Of a stretch of DNA of 64,000 bases, positions 1 through 8,721 are shown in pieces (position 1 is the first letter of the stretch; each line of letters begins with the position of its first letter). Source of the stretch: an uncultured Eubacteriales bacterium. GTDB lineage: Bacteria > Bacillota > Clostridia > Oscillospirales > UBA644. The stretch covers positions 62,001 through 126,000 of the forward strand of contig URFZ01000002.1 in assembly GCA_900547165.1 (NCBI GenBank), given 5' to 3'. The translations under genes and the position numbers were made by a program. Under the pieces are notes generated by a model that worked only from the letters and a program-made list of their open reading frames with translations, did not search any database and was not told the origin of the DNA.

Positions 1-2
1 CA

Positions 3-1232
3 TCTATCGAAAGAATGATAGAATATCTTACGGAAAAGGGTATCGGCGAAAAAGGCGTTCAGTACAAGATGAAGGACTGGGCGTTCAACCGTCAGAGATA
101 TTGGGGCGAACCCATTCCCATAGTTCATTGCCCGCATTGCGGACTTGTTCCCGTTCCCTATGACCAACTTCCGCTGCGTCTGCCGAAAGTTGAGAACTTT
201 GAACCGGGCACGGACGGAGAGAGCCCGCTTGCAAAGATAGACGAGTTTGTCAACTGCAAGTGCCCGAAGTGCGGCGGCGACGCAAAGCGCGAAACGGACA
301 CCATGCCGCAGTGGGCAGGTTCTTCGTGGTACTTCCTGCGCTACGTTGACCCGCACAACGACAAAGTTTTTGCCGATGCGGAAAAACTGAAATACTGGAT
401 GCCCGTCGATTGGTATAACGGCGGTATGGAGCACGTTACCCGCCACCTTATCTATTCGCGTTTCTGGCATAAGTTCCTTTATGATATAGGCGAAGTACCG
501 TGTGACGAACCTTATATGAAGAGGACCGCGCAGGGACTTATTCTCGGTCCCGACGGCGATAAAATGTCGAAGTCCAAGGGCAATGTGGTTGACCCGCTTG
601 ATGTCGTAAACAAATACGGTGCGGACGTTTTGAGAACATATATCCTGTTCATGGGTGATTACGGTCAGGCTACCCCGTGGTCGGACAACAGCGTCAAAGG
701 CTGCAAACGTTTCCTTGACCGCGTATGGGGACTGAACGACATTGTCAAGGGCGGCGACGGCTATTCGAAAGCGCTCGAAACGCCGTTCCACCAAACAATT
801 AAAAAAGTTTCCGCGGATTACGACTCGATGAAGTTTAACACCGCAATAGCGGCGCTTATGACGCTTATCAATAAGATTTACGACGAGGGAAGTCTGACGA
901 AAAAAGAACTTGCGTCGTTTATCACGCTGCTTAACCCCGTCGCACCGCACATAACCGAGGAAATGTGGGAAATGAACGGTTTTGACGGAATGCTCTGCGA
1001 GCAGAAATGGGTCGAATACGATGAGGCGAAAACCGTTGAAGCGACGATAGAAATACCCGTTTCCGTCTGCGGAAAACTCAGAGGAGTTGTTTCCGTGCCC
1101 GCCGACGCGGACAAGGACGCTGTTATTGCCGCCGCGAAAGAGGACGAAAAGGTTCGGTCGTTTATCGCAGGCAAAACGATTGTCAAAGAGATATTCGTTC
1201 CCGGCAGAATGGTAAATATAGTTGTTAAGTAA
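3..1232 (+). CDS. leuS: Leucyl-tRNA synthetase, C-terminal part (5' end outside the window)
   Basis: Class I aminoacyl-tRNA synthetase that charges tRNA-Leu in the cytoplasm. The reading frame is open from base 3, so about 409 C-terminal residues are present and the HIGH half of the Rossmann fold lies upstream. Visible marks are the RYWGEPIP block typical of LeuRS, two CPxCG-type cysteine pairs (CPHCG and CPKCG) forming a zinc-like insertion, the KMSKS loop (GDKMSKSKGN, bases 555-584), an anticodon-binding helical domain containing LLNPVAPHITEEMW, and the small C-terminal domain ending in FVPGRMVNIVVK. It stops at TAA 1230-1232. The next gene starts 28 bases later. Identification is firm; only the upstream part is unknown. 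Confidence 0.96.
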   Translation, partial: SIERMIEYLTEKGIGEKGVQYKMKDWAFNRQRYWGEPIPIVHCPHCGLVPVPYDQLPLRLPKVENFEPGTDGESPLAKIDEFVNCKCPKCGGDAKRETDTMPQWAGSSWYFLRYVDPHNDKVFADAEKLKYWMPVDWYNGGMEHVTRHLIYSRFWHKFLYDIGEVPCDEPYMKRTAQGLILGPDGDKMSKSKGNVVDPLDVVNKYGADVLRTYILFMGDYGQATPWSDNSVKGCKRFLDRVWGLNDIVKGGDGYSKALETPFHQTIKKVSADYDSMKFNTAIAALMTLINKIYDEGSLTKKELASFITLLNPVAPHITEEMWEMNGFDGMLCEQKWVEYDEAKTVEATIEIPVSVCGKLRGVVSVPADADKDAVIAAAKEDEKVRSFIAGKTIVKEIFVPGRMVNIVVK

Positions 1233-1259
1233 TCTGTCTTCAATATCAGGGAGGTTATA

Positions 1260-3845
1260 ATGAGACATATCAAAAAAATATTTGCGGTCGTTTTGCTCTG
1301 CGCGCTTATTCTTACGAGTTGCGCTGTTGTTCGTCCCGCGATGTTCAAAGGCAAATCTGCATCCGAATGGGAAAACAAATTCCGTTCGACATACGTTTCG
1401 CTCGAAAAAACGGGAACACCGTCCGAAGAACTTAGCGGTTTTGTTGTCCGCGTCGAGGGAGAGGACAGAAAAAGCGATACGATAGGCGGCGAAGTTATCG
1501 AGGATTCCGACTATTCGGGAGGCAAGGCGCTGCGTGCAAACTATGCGCGTGACGACTCGACCACGCACGGCGTTAATCTTTCGGTCACCGTCCCCGAAAC
1601 GGGTTCGTATTCTCTTGTGACGGTCGTAACTCGCTACGGCAGAATGAATACGACGGACTTTGACATTTATGCCAACGATACATACGCTTACAGCGTAAAT
1701 ACCAAGGATGACGTTATTTCCGAAGAGACAGTTACGGGCAAAGCCAATATGCGAAAAATGACGCTGCCGTCGATAATGCTCAATAAGGGCGAAAACACGG
1801 TTTCTTTCGTACTTCAAAATACGGACAGACAGCCAAATAAACCTAATTTTTATCTTGATTATATAGAACTCAAACCCGACCTTTCCCCGTCTGCTTCCGG
1901 TAATATCGGTTATGCTTCGACCCCGACTGGCGACTATTCCAAACAGGCTGTCGCGGCTGCCGAACTCGACGTTTACACCGGTTCGTGGGATATGAGAGCG
2001 ACGTTCAATCTCGTTTCCTTTGCTTCCACTGAGGAAGAGGCTGCCGACATCACGGTTAAAATAACCGATTATTACGGCGATGTTGTTTTGGAACATACCG
2101 AAAGACCCGTTTTCGGCGCATATACGCTGAAAATCGACCTCGGCAAACATCCTACGGGTTATTTCACCGTTTCCGCAGTAACGGGAACGCAGACGCTCTT
2201 CACCAAGTCCTATGTGGTTCTTCCTCCCGTTGAGGACAGAGACCTTGAATCGGATTCTCCGTTTGCGTCGGACTTCGCGTCCTATCACCTGCTTGCCGAC
2301 GAGTTCGATCTTGTTGACAATTACGCCGCCGCGGCAAAACTCTGCGGCGTCAGCGTGCTCCGCGAGCGCCTTGACTGGACGGAATGGACAAAAGGCAATT
2401 ATGATTTTCACAGAACCGATAAGCATTTTAACGCTATCGCCGATATGGGTATGAAGATAATGCCGTTCATATCAAGCGCGCCCAACTGGATCACCGATAC
2501 GGGCAAAAAGATGTATATGGCGTCTCAGCTTGAAATGTATCAGTTCACCAAACGCGCCGCGCAGAGATATACGGATATATCGCAGGCGTTTGAGATATGG
2601 AACGAGATGAACTATTTCGTGGACGCTCCGGCAGACGTTTACGCCTCTTTCTTCAAGGCGGCGTCCTTCGGCGTCATTGACGGCGGCAATTCTCTTCCGA
2701 AGATCGTCGGCGGTCTTTGCGAGGGCGAAGGCTGGACATACGCGGAGACATATACGGATCTGCTTTGCCGCAACGAACTCTTCGATTACAGCGACGCGTT
2801 CAACTGGCACTATCATATCTACGACAATAAATACGACCGTCCGTTCTCGGAGTTTATCAACGGCACGAGCGGAGGAAAATTCGCCGCGTTTGCGAACGCG
2901 CGTCTCGCAGATCTTCCGTCCTGGTGCACTGAGGCGGGAATTAAACTTTTCCCCTCATCCAAAACCGAGGATCTTTCCGAAAAACAGCAGAAAATACAGT
3001 CGAACTATATGGTCACCTCCGCTTGTCAGTCCCTTGCCGCCGGCACGGACAAACATTTCTGGTTCATTCTTCTGAAAATGGAGGAGACCGACGGCAGCGG
3101 CTGGGGCTGGTTCGGCTCGTTCGGGTCAAAAAATCAACCGTTTTCGTCCGTTGTGACAGAAGCGGTTATGACTCAAACTCTCGGCAAAGGCATATATAAA
3201 GGCGCGCTCACCGGGCTTCCGAGCGGCGCGGAGGGACACGTTGTAAACAACGGCGCGGACGATGTTATCGTTCTTTGGGCTAAATCCGACGCCGACGTGA
3301 CGCTTTCCGTTCCCGGAAACGTTTTGAAAACCACCGTTGTCGGCAACCGTGAAGTGCTTTGCCCGACAAACGGAAAAATAACCGTCAAAGCGGGCGTTGA
3401 GCCGATTTTTATCACGGTTGACGGAACCGTTGACGCTTCCGTATATACAGCAACTTCAAACGCTCCCGTAAAAACCGTGACCGCAAAGACCGATTATTCG
3501 GCGGGTGAAAGAGTTGTTCTGACGCAGCTTTGGTACGATCTTTCCGATACCTCCGCATACAAGGCCGCGCGCAAAAGCGGTTATCGCGTTTCCGCAGGCG
3601 GCAATACGATTACTCTCAAAATCGTAAATTTCAACGATTTTGAGGTTACGGGAACGGTAAGCGGCTCCGCGGACGGTTACACCGTTACGGGCAGCGGCGA
3701 AACGATAACCATTCCCGCGATGTCCGAAACGGAGGTCACGTTTACGATAACTCCGAACGGCGGAACAGGTGCGACCTATCTGACCTTTGAGGGCACTTTC
3801 AACGGAAGCGAAACCTCGAAGTCCGTTTCGAGAATCTACGGATAA
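1260..3845 (+). CDS. Secreted lipoprotein with CBM-like and GH-A clan TIM-barrel domains
   Basis: Predicted surface glycoside hydrolase of 861 residues. The N-terminus is a lipoprotein signal with lipobox LTSC and Cys21. Residues about 60-210 look like a carbohydrate-binding beta-sandwich of the CBM6/CBM35 kind (GENTVSF...NFYLDYIEL). Residues about 330-640 look like a clan GH-A (alpha/beta)8 barrel: EIWNEMN supplies the likely acid/base Glu449, and SWCTEAG the likely nucleophile Glu558, the pattern seen in GH39- and GH5-like enzymes. The C-terminus holds beta-rich modules. The ATG follows GGGAGG with good spacing. Exact family and substrate cannot be told by eye. The nitroreductase gene begins 10 bases after the stop. 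Confidence 0.75.
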   Translation: MRHIKKIFAVVLLCALILTSCAVVRPAMFKGKSASEWENKFRSTYVSLEKTGTPSEELSGFVVRVEGEDRKSDTIGGEVIEDSDYSGGKALRANYARDDSTTHGVNLSVTVPETGSYSLVTVVTRYGRMNTTDFDIYANDTYAYSVNTKDDVISEETVTGKANMRKMTLPSIMLNKGENTVSFVLQNTDRQPNKPNFYLDYIELKPDLSPSASGNIGYASTPTGDYSKQAVAAAELDVYTGSWDMRATFNLVSFASTEEEAADITVKITDYYGDVVLEHTERPVFGAYTLKIDLGKHPTGYFTVSAVTGTQTLFTKSYVVLPPVEDRDLESDSPFASDFASYHLLADEFDLVDNYAAAAKLCGVSVLRERLDWTEWTKGNYDFHRTDKHFNAIADMGMKIMPFISSAPNWITDTGKKMYMASQLEMYQFTKRAAQRYTDISQAFEIWNEMNYFVDAPADVYASFFKAASFGVIDGGNSLPKIVGGLCEGEGWTYAETYTDLLCRNELFDYSDAFNWHYHIYDNKYDRPFSEFINGTSGGKFAAFANARLADLPSWCTEAGIKLFPSSKTEDLSEKQQKIQSNYMVTSACQSLAAGTDKHFWFILLKMEETDGSGWGWFGSFGSKNQPFSSVVTEAVMTQTLGKGIYKGALTGLPSGAEGHVVNNGADDVIVLWAKSDADVTLSVPGNVLKTTVVGNREVLCPTNGKITVKAGVEPIFITVDGTVDASVYTATSNAPVKTVTAKTDYSAGERVVLTQLWYDLSDTSAYKAARKSGYRVSAGGNTITLKIVNFNDFEVTGTVSGSADGYTVTGSGETITIPAMSETEVTFTITPNGGTGATYLTFEGTFNGSETSKSVSRIYG

Positions 3846-3855
3846 GGTGACTTGT

Positions 3856-4395
3856 ATGGAATTTTCCGAGCTGACAGAAAAAAGACGGAGCGTGCGCGCC
3901 TACGACGCGACAAAGACGGTAACGCGCGAACAGATTGAAAAAATAATCTGCGCCGCGCAACAGGCTCCGTCATGGAAAAACCGCCAGCCTTCGCGCTTTT
4001 ACTGCTTGCTGACAGGCGAAAAACACGATTTGTTTTGCAGAGAGTGTCTGCCCGGACGCAACGCGGCAAAATCCGCCGGAGCGGCGCTTATAGTTACAAC
4101 GTTTGTCAAAAACGTCTCGGGTTTTTCCGGGGACGGACAGACAGCGGACAACGAGTGCGGCAACGGCTGGGGATATTACGACCTCGGGCTTGCAAGCGAG
4201 AATATCTGCCTTGCCGCAAAGAATATGGGACTTGACAGTCTGATAATGGGACTGCGCGACGGCGAAAAGATACGCGCTTTTCTGTCCCTGCCCGGAAACG
4301 AGCAGGTCGTATCCGTCATCGCCGTGGGGTACGCGGCAGAATCTCCCGCAAAGCCCGCGCGCAAGGCGACCGGCGAAGTTTTGAAATTCATCTGA
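3856..4395 (+). CDS. Nitroreductase-family flavoprotein
   Basis: Small (179 residues) FMN-dependent nitroreductase-like oxidoreductase, probably cytosolic. The N-terminal ELTEKRRSVRAYD block is the classic FMN-phosphate-binding RRS(V/I)R motif. APSWKNRQPSRFY follows, and the later part has the helical dimer-interface region (DLGLASENICLAAKNMGLDSLIMG) and an IAVGYAAE end typical of the family. I chose ATG 3856, preceded by AAGGTG, over an upstream in-frame start at 3787 that would overlap the lipoprotein gene by 59 bases and add a non-homologous leader. The physiological substrate cannot be inferred. It is close enough to the upstream gene to share its transcript. Confidence 0.88.
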   Translation: MEFSELTEKRRSVRAYDATKTVTREQIEKIICAAQQAPSWKNRQPSRFYCLLTGEKHDLFCRECLPGRNAAKSAGAALIVTTFVKNVSGFSGDGQTADNECGNGWGYYDLGLASENICLAAKNMGLDSLIMGLRDGEKIRAFLSLPGNEQVVSVIAVGYAAESPAKPARKATGEVLKFI

Positions 4396-4410
4396 GCAAC
4401 AACACAAATG

Positions 4411-4442
4411 GCGGCGTTCCTTCCGTGTGAGAGGAACGCCGC
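4411..4442 (+). other. Intergenic hairpin between nitroreductase and TIM-barrel genes
   Basis: A 10-bp perfect inverted repeat (GCGGCGTTCC / GGAACGCCGC) sits 15 bases after the nitroreductase stop and 26 bases before the next start. No U-run follows, so it is not a standard intrinsic terminator. An mRNA-stabilising or processing hairpin is possible. Confidence 0.5.
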
Positions 4443-4468
4443 GACGAATTGACCCGAAGAGGTATTTT

Positions 4469-6097
4469 ATGAAGCAGAAAGAACCCGCGCCGCATATCGG
4501 CATAATGTTTAACGAAGACCCCAACCACCATATCGGAGAAACATGGGCAACGCGAAAGACCTATAACAAGGGCTTCCGTTTTTCCGAGGAGAGCGAAAGA
4601 GAGTTTGTGCGTCAGTACGAAGGCTCGCAGCTGACCGATTTTTTGATAAACGTCAATTTTATGCGTTCCGTTTATCCGTCGAAAACGATTGACAGTTACT
4701 GCGAAAGTTGGCTCGATTTCAACGAAAAAGGCGAGCCCGTCGATGAAAACGGAAACGTTCTCGAAGAAACGGACAACCCGTATTACGAGGCGTTTGTCCG
4801 CGATAATTTCGATATTTTCGAAAGCTGGATAAGAAATTTCCGGGAGATAGGCGTTCGCCCGTGGCTTTCCTTCCGCATGAACGACATTCACGGCGTTGCG
4901 GAAAACAATAAGCCCATGCTGACAAAGTTTTGGCTTGAACACCCCGAAGCATACAGAATACATCACCATGTCCCCGACGGATACTACGCGCGCACGCTTG
5001 ATTACGAGCAGCTGCAGGTTCGCGACCTGATGTACGCGTATATAAAAGAGTCTCTTGAAAGATATGATGTTGACGGCATCGAATTGGATTTTATGCGCGA
5101 GATGTTCTGCTTCGCGCCGGGCAGAGAATTTCTTTGCCGCGATCTGATGACCGATTTTGTCCGCAGTATCCGCGCGCTCTGCGACGAGTTCGAGCAAAAA
5201 CGCGGTCACCGTATAATGACGGGCATAAAACTCTTTTCGCTTCCGCATCAGGTCTTTGACGCGGGTTTTGACTATTTTACCTACGCAAAAGAGCGTCTTA
5301 TCGACGTGTTTGTAACAGGTCCGCGCTGGGAAACGATAGACAACGACATTCCCGTGGAGATATGGAAAGAGATATTCGCTCCTTACGGCGTCAAAGTCGC
5401 CGCGGGGCTTGAGCTTATCCTGCGCTGTCATCCGCGCGGAGAGTTTTACTATCTGAACACCGTGGAAACTACAATGGCGTCCGCCGCGCAGTATCTTGCG
5501 GCGGGAGGAGACTTTACGTACCTTTATAATTATATGCGTCCGACGAAAGTGGACTATTCGAAAGATTGGGTCTATTCGATATATCAGACAGAGAACTATC
5601 AGCGCCTTATTCATAATGCGGGCGCGAAGGAGACCGCGCTTCCGCTTCCGAGGCGACACGTTAAAACTTTTCACGATATAGAGCCGCAATGGGAAAGCGC
5701 AAAACTGTCGCCGCTTCCGCTGACGGTTGCTTATGATTATACATATTTCCAAGTCAAAGTCAGAGCCTGCGAAGCGCCGAAAGACGCAAAATGCTATGTC
5801 ATTCTCGGTGCAAAGAGCGTTGAAAAGGATGAGATAACGCCCGAGACGTTTGATATCTATATGAACGGTGTTCATCTTGAATACGGCGGAAAATGTGAAG
5901 TTACGCCGTATACCAAATGGCAGGGCTACTATTTCCCGATTCCCGATTCTTCGCTTGTGGCAAACGGCAACGTTATAGAAATTGCCCGTGCCCCCGGTGC
6001 GGAGAGTTATTCGGTTGAGTATGCGGAGATCCGCGTCAACGCCGCTCTTGAAAAAGACCAATGGGAAAAAGACCACCTTGTTTGGATAGAACTGTAA
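4469..6097 (+). CDS. GHL-type TIM-barrel glycosidase-like protein, cytosolic
   Basis: Predicted 542-residue hydrolase-like protein without a signal peptide. The first about 400 residues look like the glycosyl-hydrolase-like TIM barrel related to GHL10/GH13-type domains: RPWLSFRMNDIHG, a strand ending in DGIELDFMREMFCF at residues about 203-216 whose Asp and Glu/Asp are candidate catalytic residues, and the later strand GVKVAAGLEL. Residues about 410-525 form a beta-rich galactose-binding-like module. ATG 4469 follows AAGAGG at ideal spacing; an in-frame ATG 14 codons earlier lies inside the preceding hairpin and lacks a ribosome site. Substrate unknown. A terminator follows. Confidence 0.62.
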   Translation: MKQKEPAPHIGIMFNEDPNHHIGETWATRKTYNKGFRFSEESEREFVRQYEGSQLTDFLINVNFMRSVYPSKTIDSYCESWLDFNEKGEPVDENGNVLEETDNPYYEAFVRDNFDIFESWIRNFREIGVRPWLSFRMNDIHGVAENNKPMLTKFWLEHPEAYRIHHHVPDGYYARTLDYEQLQVRDLMYAYIKESLERYDVDGIELDFMREMFCFAPGREFLCRDLMTDFVRSIRALCDEFEQKRGHRIMTGIKLFSLPHQVFDAGFDYFTYAKERLIDVFVTGPRWETIDNDIPVEIWKEIFAPYGVKVAAGLELILRCHPRGEFYYLNTVETTMASAAQYLAAGGDFTYLYNYMRPTKVDYSKDWVYSIYQTENYQRLIHNAGAKETALPLPRRHVKTFHDIEPQWESAKLSPLPLTVAYDYTYFQVKVRACEAPKDAKCYVILGAKSVEKDEITPETFDIYMNGVHLEYGGKCEVTPYTKWQGYYFPIPDSSLVANGNVIEIARAPGAESYSVEYAEIRVNAALEKDQWEKDHLVWIEL

Positions 6098-6110
6098 AAG
6101 ACGCATAAAT

Positions 6111-6153
6111 AAGAGGGACAAAAACCGCCGAGAAGCGGATTTTGTCCCTCTTT
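6111..6153 (+). terminator. Intrinsic terminator after the TIM-barrel gene
   Basis: Long imperfect hairpin (AGAGGGACAAA...CCGC / GCGG...TTTGTCCCTCT) ending in a short T run, 13 bases after the stop codon. Confidence 0.75.
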
Positions 6154-6258
6154 GCCGAAAAATAAGGCTCGGCGCAATATAATTGAACGGAATTTTTGTT
6201 TATAATATTCGGTTTACCGTAAAAATTATACAAAACGGAAAAAAAATGATTTTACCTA

Positions 6259-6287
6259 TTGACATTCAGGCGAAAGCGTGATATAAT
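6259..6287 (+). promoter_or_regulatory. Sigma-A promoter of the T-box/trpXYZ transcript
   Basis: TTGACA (6259-6264), 17-base spacer, TATAAT (6282-6287), with an extended -10 TGA just before the -10 box. It lies directly upstream of the T-box leader. Confidence 0.9.
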
Positions 6288-6292
6288 ACAGC

Positions 6293-6580
6293 CAAACCGA
6301 TGAGAAAGAGTAAGTAAGTCTTAACACTGTTTCAACAGAGAGCCGCAGACGGTGGAATTGCGGTGGAATAAGATCTGACCGAATGGACTTTCGAGGGCGA
6401 TCGGAAACGGAGCGTATGCTTCGGAGTATGTGAGACGGAGCGGGACTCTCCGTTATCAAAAGTCGGCGTATGATTGTACGCAGCGAGCGGATGTGTTATA
6501 ACGGCACGTCAAGCAGGGTGGCACCGCAGGAATTTTCGATCCTGTCCCGGCATTATTGCAGGGACAGGTCTTTTTTTTAT
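6293..6580 (+). promoter_or_regulatory. T-box leader, tryptophan-specific (UGG specifier)
   Basis: tRNA-sensing transcription attenuator in the 5' UTR of the ABC importer genes. Seen directly: the Stem I AGAGAG element near 6338, a GGTGGAAT distal-loop region, a specifier context GAA-TGG-ACTTTCGAG with TGG at 6384-6386, the T-box motif AGGGTGGCACCGCA at 6515-6528, and a terminator with 8-bp stem CCTGTCCC (6541-6548) / GGGACAGG (6561-6568) followed by a T run. CAGGG (6514-6518) can instead pair with TCCTG (6540-6544), giving the antiterminator. The T-box bulge reads UGGC, complementary to a GCCA acceptor end; bacterial tRNA-Trp carries G73. Uncharged tRNA-Trp should therefore turn the operon on. 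Specifier choice is inferred from alignment by eye. Confidence 0.93.
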
Positions 6581-6729
6581 TTATTTGCCGTTTTTAAGCA
6601 CGGTGACGACAGAGGAATATATTATGTTATACAGAAGATGGCGCCTCGCGCCGAAGAAAAGTTTATATAATCACAAATTGAACGTTTCACATTACAAATA
6701 TCCAAAATAAAGAAAGCAGGTAAATCAAA

Positions 6730-7782
6730 ATGAAAAAAATAATCGCACTTGCGCTCTCCGCGCTGTTTATATTCGGACTTCTCACCGCTTGCGGAAAAGA
6801 CGCAAACCCCACGGACGGCTCGTCCGACGCAAAGAAAGAATACACCGTCGGTATATGCAACTATGTTGACGACGCTTCCCTTAACCAGATAGTTGAAAAC
6901 ATTCAGGCGCGCCTTGAAGAGATAGGCAAGGAAAAGAACGTCACGTTCAAAATCGAATACGATAACTGCAACGCGGACGCAAACCTTATGTCGCAGATAA
7001 TCGCAAACTTTCAGGTGGACAATGTAGACCTTATGGTCGGTGTAGCAACCCCCGTTGCCATGGCAATGCAGGCTGCGACCGAGGACACAAAAACGCCCGT
7101 CGTATTCTCCGCCGTTACCGACCCCGTTTCCGCGCAGCTTGTGCAGTCTCTCGAAAAACCGGGCAGCAACCTTACGGGAACTTCCGACTATCTTAACACC
7201 AACGCGATAATGGACATCATGTTCACCGTCAACAAAGACGCGAAAAAAATTGGCTTGCTCTACGACATAGGTCAGGATTCTTCCACCACCGCCATTGCCG
7301 ACGCAAAAGCATACCTTGAAGCAAAAAATATCGAATATATCGAAAAAACGGGCACGACCGTTGACGAAGTTTATCAGGCGGCTCAAAAACTTGTTGAAGA
7401 CGGCGTTGACGCTGTGTTCACCCCGACCGACAACACGATAATGAAAGCCGAACTTTCCATTTACGAAGTTTTCGCAAACGCAAAGATTCCCCACTACACG
7501 GGCGCCGACTCGTTCGCTCTTAACGGCGCATTCCTCGGCTACGGAGTAGATTACATCAACCTCGGCAGAGAAACCGCGGATATGATAGCCGAAATTCTGC
7601 TTGAAGGCAAGAATCCCGCAGAAACTCCCGTTCGTACCTTTGACAACGGCACGGCTACCGTCAACACCGAAATCTGCGCGCAGATAGGGTACGATTTTGA
7701 CGCGATCTCTTCGGCAATCGCTCCGCTTTGCACCAAAGTTGAAAAGATAGTTACCGCCGAAAGTTTCGACGGACAGAAATAA
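6730..7782 (+). CDS. trpX: ABC importer substrate-binding lipoprotein, TrpX type
   Basis: 350-residue extracytoplasmic receptor of the ABC_sub_bind family. The lipoprotein signal ends in LLTAC with Cys21; the mature protein starts with a short Gly/Asp/Ser-rich linker and then YTVGICNYVDDASLNQIVENIQARLEE, the usual first strand and helix of this family. GVATPVAMAMQAATEDTKTPVVFSAVTDP and GVDAVFTPTDNTIMKAELSIY are characteristic blocks. It would bind tryptophan, or a related aromatic, outside the membrane and pass it to TrpY. The ligand is inferred from the Trp T-box upstream, not from the protein itself. ATG 6730 follows AAAGCAGG. The permease gene begins 18 bases after the stop. Confidence 0.9.
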   Translation: MKKIIALALSALFIFGLLTACGKDANPTDGSSDAKKEYTVGICNYVDDASLNQIVENIQARLEEIGKEKNVTFKIEYDNCNADANLMSQIIANFQVDNVDLMVGVATPVAMAMQAATEDTKTPVVFSAVTDPVSAQLVQSLEKPGSNLTGTSDYLNTNAIMDIMFTVNKDAKKIGLLYDIGQDSSTTAIADAKAYLEAKNIEYIEKTGTTVDEVYQAAQKLVEDGVDAVFTPTDNTIMKAELSIYEVFANAKIPHYTGADSFALNGAFLGYGVDYINLGRETADMIAEILLEGKNPAETPVRTFDNGTATVNTEICAQIGYDFDAISSAIAPLCTKVEKIVTAESFDGQK

Positions 7783-7800
7783 TCCGAAAGGGAACAGTTT

Positions 7801-8721
7801 ATGGGATTGCTTTTGCAAACCGCCGGTGAACTCGGCTTGATAAGCGCGTTGACCGTGCTTGCGTTATATCTCAGTTATTCAATGTTAAACGTCTGCGACC
7901 TTTCCACCGACGGCTGCTTCACTCTTGGAGCGACTGTCGGCGCGGTCGTCGCAATATCGGGTCACCCGTATCTTTCCATTCCCGCCGCGATGGCGGCAGG
8001 GCTTGTTTCGGGCTTTGTAACCGCGTTTCTTCAAACGAAAATGGGCGTTAACAGCCTGCTTGCGGGAATAATCGTCAACACCGCGCTTTATTCGGTGAAT
8101 ATCGCGGTCATGGGCAAGACCTCGCAGCTCAGTATGAACCGTGCCGACACCGTTTTCACAAAGGCAAAAGACCTTTTGGACGGCACTTTTCTGGAGGGAC
8201 AGTACAAACTTATTGTCGCTGCCGTTGCCGTAATCGCCGTTTGCGTGATTTTGGCGCTTTTTCTCAAAACAAAACTCGGGCTTGCCGTCCGCGCCACGGG
8301 CAACAATCCCGATATGGTTCGCTCTTCTTCGATAAATCCGACGTTTACCACCATTGTGGGGCTTTGCATCGCAAATGCTTTTACCGCCCTCTCGGGTTGT
8401 TTGCTTGCACAATCGCAGAAATCCGTTAATATAGACATCGGCACGGGAATGGTCACGATAGCGCTTGCGTCGCTTCTTATCGGCGGCGTTTTCACGGGCA
8501 AAAGAAAAATCCCCGTTCAACTTATCGGAATGGTTCTCGGTGCGTTCATTTTCCGTCTCGTTTATACGGTTGCGCTCCGCTTCGATATGCCCGCATTCAT
8601 GCTCAAATTCGTTTCGTCGGTTATCGTTGTTTTGGCTATATCCGTTCCGTATCTCAAAAGCAAGTTCCCGATGTTCAAACGCAGGCTCGACCGTTTCTTC
8701 AACAAAAGGAGGTCTTCTTAA
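7801..8721 (+). CDS. trpY: ABC importer permease, TrpY type
   Basis: 306-residue membrane subunit of the BPD_transp_2 family, with about eight hydrophobic segments. LYLSYSMLNVCDLSTDGCFTLGA near the N-terminus and LAVRATGNNPDMVRSSSINP in the cytoplasmic coupling loop are typical of this permease family, as is the Arg/Lys-rich C-terminus. It forms the transmembrane path for the substrate delivered by TrpX. The gene is translationally linked to the ATPase: its TAA (8719-8721) directly abuts the next ATG. Regulated with the whole operon by the T-box. Confidence 0.9.
   Translation: MGLLLQTAGELGLISALTVLALYLSYSMLNVCDLSTDGCFTLGATVGAVVAISGHPYLSIPAAMAAGLVSGFVTAFLQTKMGVNSLLAGIIVNTALYSVNIAVMGKTSQLSMNRADTVFTKAKDLLDGTFLEGQYKLIVAAVAVIAVCVILALFLKTKLGLAVRATGNNPDMVRSSSINPTFTTIVGLCIANAFTALSGCLLAQSQKSVNIDIGTGMVTIALASLLIGGVFTGKRKIPVQLIGMVLGAFIFRLVYTVALRFDMPAFMLKFVSSVIVVLAISVPYLKSKFPMFKRRLDRFFNKRRSS

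Noticed and set aside
4388..6121. 577-codon open frame antisense to the TIM-barrel gene
   Set aside because: It runs through the terminator at 6111-6153 and shows no domain; the plus strand has a good ribosome site and barrel motifs.
6622..7818. 398-codon open frame antisense to trpX
   Set aside because: The plus strand has signal peptide, lipobox and T-box control; the minus frame has none.
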